DNA of 64,000 bases, taken from an uncultured Lachnospiraceae bacterium. GTDB taxonomy: Bacteria > Bacillota > Clostridia > Lachnospirales > Lachnospiraceae. The notes beneath the pieces were generated by a model. That model saw only the letters and a list, made by a program, of their open reading frames with translations, made no database searches and was not told the origin of the DNA. Position 1 is the first letter of the stretch; each line of letters opens with the position of its first letter. Location of the stretch: contig CAJTTZ010000006.1 of the NCBI GenBank assembly GCA_910579505.1, positions 62,001 through 126,000 on the forward strand, given 5' to 3'. Position numbers and translations under genes: made by a program. Positions 7,842-14,908 of the stretch are shown piece by piece.

Positions 7842-9866
7842 ATGAACAAGGGAAAATATTATATTACAACGGCGATTGCCTACACCTCCGGCACTCCCCA
7901 TATCGGTAACAGCTATGAGATTGTGCTGGCGGATAGCATCGCCCGCTTTAAGAGAAAAGACGGCTATGACGTATTTTTCCAGACAGGTACTGACGAGCAC
8001 GGACAGAAGATCGAGCTAAAAGCGCAGGAGACAGGCGTTACGCCGAAAGCGTATGTAGATAAGGTGGCAGGGGAAATCCGGCGGATCTGCGATTCGCTAG
8101 ATACCTCTTATGACAAATTTATCCGCACCACAGACGACTTTCATGAGAAACAGGTACAGAAGATTTTTAAGAAGCTTTACGAGCAGGGGGACATTTATAA
8201 GGGCGCCTATGAGGGGCTTTACTGCACCCCCTGCGAGTCCTTCTGGACAGAGTCCCAGCTGGTCGACGGAAAATGCCCTGACTGCGGCGGCGAGGTGAAA
8301 CCCGCCAAGGAGGAAGCATACTTCTTCAAAATGAGCAAGTACGCGGACAAACTGATTGCGCACATCAACGCGCACCCCGAGTTTATTCAGCCGGTGTCAC
8401 GCAAGAATGAAATGATGAACAATTTTCTTCTGCCCGGCTTACAGGATCTGTGTGTGTCCAGGACCTCCTTTAAATGGGGGATTCCCGTGGACTTTGACGA
8501 CAGGCATGTGGTTTACGTGTGGCTGGACGCGCTGACAAACTATATCACCGGAATTGGTTATGACGCGGAGGGAGAAAGCACAGATCAGTACAAGAAACTG
8601 TGGCCTGCGGATCTTCATCTGATCGGAAAGGATATTATCCGTTTCCATACGATTTACTGGCCCATCTTCCTGATGGCTCTGGGCGAGCCGCTTCCAAAGC
8701 AGGTGTTCGGGCACCCCTGGCTTTTGCAGGGGGACGGCAAGATGAGTAAGTCCAAGGGAAATGTGATTTACGCGGACGACTTAATCAGCTTTTTCGGCGT
8801 GGATGCGGTCCGCTATTTTGTACTGCACGAGATGCCTTTCGAGAACGACGGCACGATCACATGGGATCTGATGGTGGAGCGCATGAATTCCGATCTGGCA
8901 AACACGCTGGGAAATCTGGTGAACCGCACTATTTCCATGAGCAATAAGTATTTTGGCGGTGTGGCGGAGAATAAAAAGACGGGTGTGGACGCTGGCGCGG
9001 AAGATGTAGACGCCGATCTGTTTGGCGTCGTGTGCGACACTTACAGCCGTGTCGTCAAAAAGATGGACGAGCTGCGCGTGGCCGACGCGATCACGGAAAT
9101 CTTTACGCTCTTTAAACGCAGCAACAAATACATTGATGAGACCATGCCCTGGGCACTCGCAAAAGACGAGACGAAAAAGGACAGACTGGCGACGGTACTC
9201 TACAATCTTTCCAACGCGATTATGGTGGGCGCCTCCCTTCTGGAGCCTTATATGCCGGAGACCGCAAAGCGCATTTCTGCGCAGATGAATGCGCCGCTGA
9301 TTGATTTTGCCGTGCTGGAAAAATGTGCCGCCGACCGAGACACCGCGGCTGCATCCACACTCTATCCTTCCGGGACACAGGTGACGCAGACGCCGGAAAT
9401 CCTCTTTGCAAGACAGGACCTGGCCGAGGTAATGGAGAAAGTGGAAGCCATGTTTGCCGAGAGACAAAAGGCGGCGGGCGGAGAAGAGAATACAGAGGCG
9501 GATGAAGTTCCCGCTGATGTGATAGATATAGAAGCAAAGGAAATGATTTCCTATGACCTGTTTGACCAGTGTCAGTTTCAGGTAGGTGAGATTCTGGAGT
9601 GTAAAGAAGTGCCGAAATCCAAGAAACTGTTATGTTCCAAAGTTCGCGTAGGCTCACAGGTACGCCAGATTTTATCCGGTATCAAGCAGCATTACAGCGC
9701 GGAAGAAATGGTTGGCAAAAAAGTCATGGTACTGGTAAACTTGCAGCCCAGGGAAATTGCCGGCATGATGTCCGAGGGTATGCTTCTGTGCGCGGAGGAT
9801 GCGGACGGAAAACTCTCACTGATGACGCCGGAGCGGTTCATGCCTGCCGGCGCGGAGATCTGCTGA
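7842..9866 (+). CDS. metG: Methionine--tRNA ligase
   Basis: Charges tRNA-Met with methionine. 674 residues: class I Rossmann core with the HIGH-type motif PHIGN at about 18-22, a zinc-knuckle insertion (CTPCESFW...CPDCGG), the KMSKS loop near 302, an anticodon-binding helical domain, and a C-terminal EMAP-II/Arc1p-type tRNA-binding domain (about 570-674). A GTG at 7824 extends the frame by six codons, but AAAGGA eight bases before the ATG at 7842 favours the later start. It has its own consensus promoter and is followed 14 bases later by a hydrolase gene. Confidence 0.96.
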   Translation: MNKGKYYITTAIAYTSGTPHIGNSYEIVLADSIARFKRKDGYDVFFQTGTDEHGQKIELKAQETGVTPKAYVDKVAGEIRRICDSLDTSYDKFIRTTDDFHEKQVQKIFKKLYEQGDIYKGAYEGLYCTPCESFWTESQLVDGKCPDCGGEVKPAKEEAYFFKMSKYADKLIAHINAHPEFIQPVSRKNEMMNNFLLPGLQDLCVSRTSFKWGIPVDFDDRHVVYVWLDALTNYITGIGYDAEGESTDQYKKLWPADLHLIGKDIIRFHTIYWPIFLMALGEPLPKQVFGHPWLLQGDGKMSKSKGNVIYADDLISFFGVDAVRYFVLHEMPFENDGTITWDLMVERMNSDLANTLGNLVNRTISMSNKYFGGVAENKKTGVDAGAEDVDADLFGVVCDTYSRVVKKMDELRVADAITEIFTLFKRSNKYIDETMPWALAKDETKKDRLATVLYNLSNAIMVGASLLEPYMPETAKRISAQMNAPLIDFAVLEKCAADRDTAAASTLYPSGTQVTQTPEILFARQDLAEVMEKVEAMFAERQKAAGGEENTEADEVPADVIDIEAKEMISYDLFDQCQFQVGEILECKEVPKSKKLLCSKVRVGSQVRQILSGIKQHYSAEEMVGKKVMVLVNLQPREIAGMMSEGMLLCAEDADGKLSLMTPERFMPAGAEIC

Positions 9867-9880
9867 TCATAAGGAGAGAC

Positions 9881-10819
9881 ATGATAGAAAAAGAGGAATT
9901 TTATTTTGGTTCGCGGGACGGCGAACATAAGCTTCATGCGGTCAAATGGCTCCCGGAGACAGAGAACCCGATCTGCATTCTGCAGATTATACATGGCATG
10001 TCAGAGCATATCGGCCGCTACGAAGATTTTGCAAGGTATTTAGCCCAAAAAGGCGTCCTTGTGGTTGGCGACGATCACTTAGGGCATGGGCTTTCCGTTA
10101 AGGACGGCGAAATCCGCGGCTACTTCTGCAAGGAGGACGCCGCAACCGTGCTGGTGCGTGACGAACACAGGCTGAAAAAAATGATGCAGGAGCAGTATCC
10201 CGGCATTCCTTATATTATTTTGGGACACAGCATGGGATCCTTTATCCTGCGCAACTATCTGACACGTTACGGAAACGGTATCGACGGGGCTGTCATTATG
10301 GGGACAGGCATGCAGCCCAGGCACGCGGTGCGTCTCGGCTGGCTGCAGGCGTCTTTTCTGAGCGCGCTCTTTGGCCCTAAATATGTATGTACAGGTATGG
10401 ACAAAGCGCTCTTCGGTGTTTATAACCTGAAATTCCAAGCCGGTCCCAGGGATTCCGGGCACTGGGTCAGTGTGAATCCCGAGAACGTAAAAGCGTTTCA
10501 GACAGACCCCCTTTGCAATTTTGTCTTTACCGCCAATGGATTCCAGACACTGATGCGCCTGATCCTAAATCTGTATGACGAGCAAAAACTTGCACAGATG
10601 CCCAAAGACCTTCCCGTTCTGTTCGTATCAGGGCAGGAAGACCCGGTGGGCGACTTCGGAAAAAGCGTGGAAAAAGTCTTCCGCTCCTTTGAAGCGCTCG
10701 GTATGGAGCATGTGCAGTTAAAGCTCTATCCCGGTGACAGGCATGAGATACTAAACGAGGCGGATAGGCAGGATGTTTACGGAGATATTTATCGTTTCGT
10801 ACTACAGAACGTCACCTGA
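9881..10819 (+). CDS. Alpha/beta hydrolase, monoacylglycerol lipase-like
   Basis: A 312-residue cytoplasmic hydrolase of the serine aminopeptidase S33 / Hydrolase_4 type, related to monoacylglycerol lipases and lysophospholipases. The oxyanion region HGMSEHIGRY (about residue 38), the nucleophile elbow GHSMGSF (Ser near 117), an Asp in SGQEDPVGD (near 250) and the His in GDRHEIL (near 289) form the triad. An open frame extends upstream into metG, but AAGGAG five bases before the ATG at 9881 fixes the start, 14 bases after metG. It is probably cotranscribed with metG. The substrate is not known. Confidence 0.85.
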   Translation: MIEKEEFYFGSRDGEHKLHAVKWLPETENPICILQIIHGMSEHIGRYEDFARYLAQKGVLVVGDDHLGHGLSVKDGEIRGYFCKEDAATVLVRDEHRLKKMMQEQYPGIPYIILGHSMGSFILRNYLTRYGNGIDGAVIMGTGMQPRHAVRLGWLQASFLSALFGPKYVCTGMDKALFGVYNLKFQAGPRDSGHWVSVNPENVKAFQTDPLCNFVFTANGFQTLMRLILNLYDEQKLAQMPKDLPVLFVSGQEDPVGDFGKSVEKVFRSFEALGMEHVQLKLYPGDRHEILNEADRQDVYGDIYRFVLQNVT

Positions 10820-10886
10820 CCGCGGAGCAGAATTTCAGAACTGCCCGCTCCCTTTCGCCGCAAAGTACTTTGGCATGGAGTAAATT

Positions 10887-11246
10887 ATGAAAAAAATATT
10901 TAGCATACTTTGCCTGCTGGCAATTCTGTGCGTGGCATATCTGGCCTTCACACAGCCTAAAGACAGCGCAAAGCCCACCATGGAGGATATTGAATCCGGA
11001 ACCGACGAGCTTGTGGACCAAGTGAAGGATATGTATGAAGAATACGGTTCTGCCGCAGTGGCGCAGGCGGATGAAAAATTAGGCGACGTTGTCGAACAGG
11101 CCGACGAAAAGCTGGGCGATGTCGTGGCGCAGGCGGACGAGGCCATAGAAAGCGCGGTGGAGAGCGCAGTAGAAGGGGCAAAAGAAGGCTTTTTTCAGAG
11201 TATTAAGGAAAGCATAAGTAATTTTTTTAGCGACCTGACTTCCTGA
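10887..11246 (+). CDS. Small anchored or exported protein with four 11-residue repeats
   Basis: Not recognised. 119 residues: an N-terminal hydrophobic segment (about 3-21) that is either a signal peptide or a membrane anchor, an acidic linker, then four contiguous 11-residue units (VAQADEKLGDV, VEQADEKLGDV, VAQADEAIESA, VESAVEGAKEG) and an amphipathic tail (FFQSIKESISNFFSDL). Eleven-residue periodicity suits an 11/3 amphipathic helix, as in LEA group 3 proteins, apolipoproteins and synuclein, and suggests contact with membrane or surfaces. It sits between the hydrolase and a terminator. Function is not assigned. Confidence 0.65.
   Translation: MKKIFSILCLLAILCVAYLAFTQPKDSAKPTMEDIESGTDELVDQVKDMYEEYGSAAVAQADEKLGDVVEQADEKLGDVVAQADEAIESAVESAVEGAKEGFFQSIKESISNFFSDLTS
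11058..11189 (+). repeat. Four tandem 33-base units encoding 11-residue repeats
   Basis: Coding repeat inside the preceding gene. Units one and two differ at a single residue, but their DNA differs at several third positions, so the repeat is maintained at protein level and is not a very recent slip. Units three and four diverge progressively. Confidence 0.75.
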
Positions 11247-11275
11247 AAAAGGAAAAGACACGAAATGAGACAGAT

Positions 11276-11309
11276 AACCGCTGATGCCGGGATGGTAAAG
11301 CGGTTTTTT
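11276..11309 (+). terminator. Intrinsic terminator after the repeat-protein gene
   Basis: ACCGCT/AGCGGT stem with a 16-base loop followed by TTTTTT. It is followed at once by the inverted repeat GTATAT-ACT-ATATAC (11309-11323), which contains a TATACT and may belong to the promoter of the next gene. Confidence 0.7.
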
Positions 11310-11405
11310 GTATATACTATATACGCGATGGAAACGAACAGTGCGCAGACAGATTTTCGAATCTGTAGGGCGTATAAATATATTGCAGCAGAACGGAGGT
11401 AAAAA

Positions 11406-12398
11406 ATGAAAATTGCTTTTTTTAGCACGAAACCCTATGACCGAATTTGGTTCGAGCCCATGGGAAAGGAGTATGGATTTGAGATCCGCTTTTATGAGGT
11501 GCCTTTTCACGAGGAAACCGTTTCTCTGGCAAAAGGCTTTGACGCGGTCTGTATTTTTGTGAATGACTATGTAAATGCGGAGATGATTAAACAGCTTTAT
11601 GACATGCATGTAAAAGCCATCCTCCTTCGGAGCGCTGGATTCAACCATGTGGACGTAAAAGCTGCCGAGGACAAAATACAGGTTCTGCGGGTGCCAAGCT
11701 ACTCCCCGGAAGCGGTTGCGGAGTTTGCAATGACCATGCTGCTGACCGTGAACCGCTATACGCACAAGGCTTACAACAGAACAAGGGAATTTAACATGAG
11801 TCTGCATGGACTGATGGGTGTGGACCTGTACCGCAAAACGGCAGGGATTGTAGGGACGGGAAAAATCGGTCAGGCCATGATCCGTATCTGTAACGGATTT
11901 GGCATGGAGGTGCTGGCGTACGATCCCTATCCCAATAAGGATCTGGATGTGGAATATGTATCGGTGCAGGAACTGATGGAACGGGCTGACGTGATATCCC
12001 TGCACTGTCCCCTTACTTCCGAAACCAGACACCTGGTTAACGCCGACACCATTGGCCGTATGAAAAAGGGCGTATATCTGGTCAATACGTCCCGCGGCGC
12101 GCTGATTGATACAGACGCGCTCATCGACGGTCTTGTGGATGGAAAATTCGGCGGCGTGGGTCTGGATGTGTACGAGGAGGAGGAAGGCATTTTTTACGAG
12201 GATAAGTCCAATGAGATCATGCGGGATGAAAATCTTGCCAGACTGATGACCTTCCCGAATGTACTCATTACTTCTCATATGGGATTTTTTACAAAGGAGG
12301 CGATGGCGGCGATTGCCAAGGTGACGTTAGAAAACGCTTATGCGCTGGAAAACGGGCTGCCTTTGGTAAACCGGGTTGGCAATGAAGCGGTAAAATAG
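11406..12398 (+). CDS. ldhA: D-2-hydroxyacid dehydrogenase, probably fermentative D-lactate dehydrogenase
   Basis: NAD-dependent reduction of pyruvate to D-lactate, regenerating NAD in fermentation. 330 residues with the catalytic domain split around a Rossmann domain. Visible are the cofactor motif GTGKIG (about 149-154), the catalytic Arg in NTSRGAL, a conserved Glu, and the His of ITSHMGFFT. The stretch DVYEEEEGIFYED is characteristic of the LdhA/D-LDH subgroup. AACGGAGG precedes the ATG. It appears monocistronic. Another 2-oxoacid substrate cannot be excluded. Confidence 0.87.
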   Translation: MKIAFFSTKPYDRIWFEPMGKEYGFEIRFYEVPFHEETVSLAKGFDAVCIFVNDYVNAEMIKQLYDMHVKAILLRSAGFNHVDVKAAEDKIQVLRVPSYSPEAVAEFAMTMLLTVNRYTHKAYNRTREFNMSLHGLMGVDLYRKTAGIVGTGKIGQAMIRICNGFGMEVLAYDPYPNKDLDVEYVSVQELMERADVISLHCPLTSETRHLVNADTIGRMKKGVYLVNTSRGALIDTDALIDGLVDGKFGGVGLDVYEEEEGIFYEDKSNEIMRDENLARLMTFPNVLITSHMGFFTKEAMAAIAKVTLENAYALENGLPLVNRVGNEAVK

Positions 12399-12474
12399 CA
12401 TTTGCTGCAACAATCATTTTTCTATACCGTAAAACAAACACTATTTGACACATTTTTTGTATTAATGGCAAATC

Positions 12475-12521
12475 GGGCGGTTTGAACGGAATCTTGCCTT
12501 GGCATTTTCTGTACACCGCCC
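12475..12521. other. Long inverted repeat in the ldhA-XRE spacer
   Basis: GGGCGGT and ACCGCCC flank about 33 bases between two convergent genes. The spacer 12399-12585 also carries an orphan TTGACA without a matching -10. There is no U-tract, so this is not a clear terminator; nothing else is seen. Confidence 0.3.
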
Positions 12522-12585
12522 AGTATAAGCCAGCCAGTTAAGGTTTTGCGGCTCAGACCTTTATGTGTACAAACCGAAGCGCTCT

Positions 12586-12933
12586 TTAAGATTCCCCATT
12601 CTTTAAAAATCTTATGTACCGAAGCAAGTCACGTCGATCTTTGGAATTCAGTTTCTGGATATCATAGACCACATCGTGCATGGTAATATCTCCCAGATAT
12701 TTTACGTTCAGATTGGTATTTCCAAGATATCCTGTGTTTGCACCGAGTAAGTAATCAGTGCTCACTTTATAGTATTCAGAAAGTTTCGTCACCGCCCAGA
12801 TTGGTATCTCACGGTGACCATTTTCGTAATTAGAATAAGTCTGCTGTGACACACCCAGATACTCGGCAATCACCTTTTGCTTAATATCCCTGTCTTCCCG
12901 CAAATCCCTTATTATCATGCGCAGTTCCTTCAT
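12586..12933 (-). CDS. XRE-family helix-turn-helix regulator
   Basis: A 115-residue DNA-binding protein. The HTH_3 domain spans about residues 4-62, with the recognition helix around VSQQTYSNYENGHREIP, followed by the typical KLSEYYKVSTDYLLG. The C-terminal part (about 75-115) is helical and may dimerise (LNSKDRRDLLRYIRFLKN). It is divergent from a small CxxC-protein gene across a 207-base AT-rich spacer with two inverted repeats, which could be its own operators. The regulated process is unknown. Confidence 0.85.
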   Translation of the reverse strand: MKELRMIIRDLREDRDIKQKVIAEYLGVSQQTYSNYENGHREIPIWAVTKLSEYYKVSTDYLLGANTGYLGNTNLNVKYLGDITMHDVVYDIQKLNSKDRRDLLRYIRFLKNGES

Positions 12934-12994
12934 TTTTAACCAAACTCCCTTCTTACAATAAACTTGATACTGCTGTTGTTTTTAATGATATCAC

Positions 12995-13063
12995 ACAACA
13001 TACAGTTGTAGATTGAGAACCACAAAAAGAAGAGAAACGAAACATTTAACAACAATTAATTGT
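12995..13063. promoter_or_regulatory. Two candidate operators in the XRE/CxxC divergent spacer
   Basis: ACAAC-ATACA-GTTGT (12995-13009) and the perfect 12-bp palindrome ACAATTAATTGT (13052-13063) share the ACAA/TTGT half-site. They sit upstream of the divergent XRE gene and of the promoter of the 78-residue protein. Autoregulation by the XRE protein is the natural inference. Confidence 0.45.
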
Positions 13064-13102
13064 ATCATCTTTAAAAGTTACTATGTAAAATAAAATCATT
13101 TT

Positions 13103-13111
13103 TGCTATAAT
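13103..13111 (+). promoter_or_regulatory. Extended -10 promoter of the small CxxC gene
   Basis: TGCTATAAT is a perfect extended -10, 29 bases upstream of the ATG at 13141. The -35 region is poor. Confidence 0.55.
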
Positions 13112-13140
13112 TATAACATCAGAAAGGATGTAATGTCTCA

Positions 13141-13377
13141 ATGAAATCTATTTTTTCGGCCAAAAAAACCAAGCACGAAAGCGGCTTCCCTGCTGACTTT
13201 GACAGGACTTTATACAAGCCTGTCCTGAAATGCAGTATCTGTACAGGAGAACAGGTGGCCGGATTTAAACATCTGGCCACCGGAAAATTTGAGGAAGTCA
13301 TGCTGATCAGAAATGAAAAAGAACTTGCCATGTTTAAAGAGCGGTACGGCATCAGCGAACTCGGGAAGGAGTATTAG
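13141..13377 (+). CDS. Small conserved CxxC protein (hypothetical)
   Basis: 78 residues with a basic N-terminus, the segment ADFDRTLYKPVLKCSICTGEQVAGFKHL containing one CxxC (Cys about 31 and 34), and a charged tail ending ISELGKEY. From memory, homologues in Lachnospiraceae are sometimes labelled aspartate dehydrogenase. The chain is far too short for that fold, so the label should not be trusted. AAAGGA lies 12 bases before the ATG, and an extended -10 promoter precedes it. A single CxxC could bind metal as a dimer or be redox active; function is unknown. Confidence 0.7.
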   Translation: MKSIFSAKKTKHESGFPADFDRTLYKPVLKCSICTGEQVAGFKHLATGKFEEVMLIRNEKELAMFKERYGISELGKEY

Positions 13378-13389
13378 AAATTCGATCTA

Positions 13390-14697
13390 TTACTCCAGTT
13401 TCTTCTTATCCGCCGCACTGATCTCCGCTCCGATCTGCACTTCGATCACCTGCAATGCCGTATCGGCGATGATCGTATGTGGCGTTCCTGCTTTCATGGT
13501 AACCACATCCCCGACGGTAACTGCTCTTTCCTTGCCGCCTATAATCGTGCGCCCTTTTCCCTCTATCACAGTCCATACTTCATCGCGCCGTTCATGGCTG
13601 TGATAGTTCATTTTGTGTCCGGCATTCAGCGTCACTTTTATGGTCATGCTCCCTTCTTCAATGTCAATGACGCGAAAACTGCCCCACGACTTTTCAGCGA
13701 ACATAATCTGCTGGTCGATTTCATCCACAAAGGGTTTGATATAGCTTGACTGCGTTTTGTCGGATACGAGGATTCCCTCCGGGCTTGCAGAAACAACTAC
13801 GTCTTTTAGTCCCATGCAGAGCACCGGCACATCCAGTTCATTTACCACATGCACATTGTCACAGCTGTCGTTTAAAATGGCCTTGCCGATGGAGGGGCTT
13901 TCCATAGCCTCAGTCAGCGTATTCCATGTCCCCATGTCTTTCCACATGCCGCCAAAACGCATCACCTCAATCTGCGGCTCATGCTCCACAACCGCATAGT
14001 CAAAACTGATCTTCGTAAGGGTATCGTATTTTTTATAAAGATCCCCGTAATCCTGAAAATCAATCAGCTCATGGGCACGTTTCAACACATATCCCAGACG
14101 GAAAGCAAATACACCCCCGTTCCAGAGCGCGCCTTTGGCGATATAAGTTTTGGCTGTCTCTTCGTCGGGCTTTTCCTTAAACATGGATACGCGGCTGATA
14201 TTTTCTTTGTCCTCGGGTATAATATACCCGTATTTCGCGCTTGGATATGTCGGCTCAATGCCCATAAGAACCAGATTTGCATCGGTTGCCGACGCCCGCG
14301 CACCAAGGTTTTTCAGCGATTCAAAGTAATCCTGCTCCACATAAGGGTCTACCGGGCAGACCACCACAGATTCCTCCTCGGAAATTTTCTGCACGTCATG
14401 GAGATAGGCGGCAGCAAGTGCAATCGCCGGAAAAGTGTCGCGCCTGCAAGGTTCTACACTTATGCCCACATCCATTCCAATCTGGTTATGGATTGCCGAA
14501 ACCTGGGATTTCGAAGTGGCAATGGTAACGGTAGCAGACGCGTCCACGGAAAGAATCTGGCTGTAGACCCGCTGTACCATAGATTCGTAACTGCCGTCAC
14601 CACTCTTAAAAATTTTGATAAACTGTTTGGATCTCGTATCGTTGGAGAGGGGCCACAGGCGTTTGCCGGAGCCGCCGGATAAAAGGACTATGTTCAT
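13390..14697 (-). CDS. manC: Mannose-1-phosphate guanylyltransferase / type II phosphomannose isomerase-like
   Basis: Makes GDP-mannose for surface glycans; family members may also isomerise mannose-6-phosphate. 435 residues: N-terminal nucleotidyltransferase with the signature LLSGGSGKRLWPLS (about 5-18), the later FKEKPD motif and WNGGVFAFR, then a C-terminal cupin (about 340-425) with HKMNYHSHERRDEVWTVIEGKG, the isomerase-like metal site. An extended -10 (TGTTATACT) and AAGGAGG lie upstream. It converges on the small CxxC gene 13 bases away. No glycan genes adjoin, so the target polymer is not shown. Confidence 0.88.
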   Translation of the reverse strand: MNIVLLSGGSGKRLWPLSNDTRSKQFIKIFKSGDGSYESMVQRVYSQILSVDASATVTIATSKSQVSAIHNQIGMDVGISVEPCRRDTFPAIALAAAYLHDVQKISEEESVVVCPVDPYVEQDYFESLKNLGARASATDANLVLMGIEPTYPSAKYGYIIPEDKENISRVSMFKEKPDEETAKTYIAKGALWNGGVFAFRLGYVLKRAHELIDFQDYGDLYKKYDTLTKISFDYAVVEHEPQIEVMRFGGMWKDMGTWNTLTEAMESPSIGKAILNDSCDNVHVVNELDVPVLCMGLKDVVVSASPEGILVSDKTQSSYIKPFVDEIDQQIMFAEKSWGSFRVIDIEEGSMTIKVTLNAGHKMNYHSHERRDEVWTVIEGKGRTIIGGKERAVTVGDVVTMKAGTPHTIIADTALQVIEVQIGAEISAADKKKLE

Positions 14698-14725
14698 GGG
14701 AGCCTCCTTAATATTTGTTGAAAAC

Positions 14726-14734
14726 AGTATAACA
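14726..14734 (-). promoter_or_regulatory. Extended -10 promoter of manC
   Basis: Minus-strand TGTTATACT about 30 bases upstream of the manC start, with TTCGCA sixteen bases before it as a weak -35. Confidence 0.5.
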
Positions 14735-14802
14735 CAGCGGCACTTTTTGCGAAAGAATCTTTCCTTATTCCATGTTGTACTGCCAGAGGGCTGTAAGAAA
14801 AA

Positions 14803-14816
14803 AGAACAAAAGTTCG
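14803..14816. promoter_or_regulatory. LexA (SOS) operator upstream of uvrB
   Basis: AGAACAAAAGTTCG matches the Gram-positive LexA box CGAACN4GTTCG in all but the first base, with a perfect GAAC-N4-GTTC core. It lies about 30 bases upstream of the uvrB -10. Control of uvrB-uvrA by LexA is well known in related bacteria. Confidence 0.8.
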
Positions 14817-14845
14817 ATTTTTCTATATACTTTTAAAAATTTTTC

Positions 14846-14854
14846 TGATATAGT
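14846..14854 (+). promoter_or_regulatory. Extended -10 promoter of uvrB
   Basis: TGATATAGT, 55 bases before the uvrB ATG. TATACT lies 17 bases upstream in the -35 position. Confidence 0.5.
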
Positions 14855-14908
14855 ATATACGTGGCGAAAAAGAGCAGTGTACAGATTATCCGCAAGTGAG
14901 GAATCATT

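Noticed and set aside
11079..12278. 399-residue minus-strand frame
   Set aside because: Fully antisense to ldhA and the repeat-protein gene, rich in His/Cys/Phe as expected for a shadow of a coding strand.
13141..13377. Aspartate dehydrogenase label for the small CxxC protein
   Set aside because: 78 residues cannot hold the two-domain NAD enzyme and no Rossmann motif is present.
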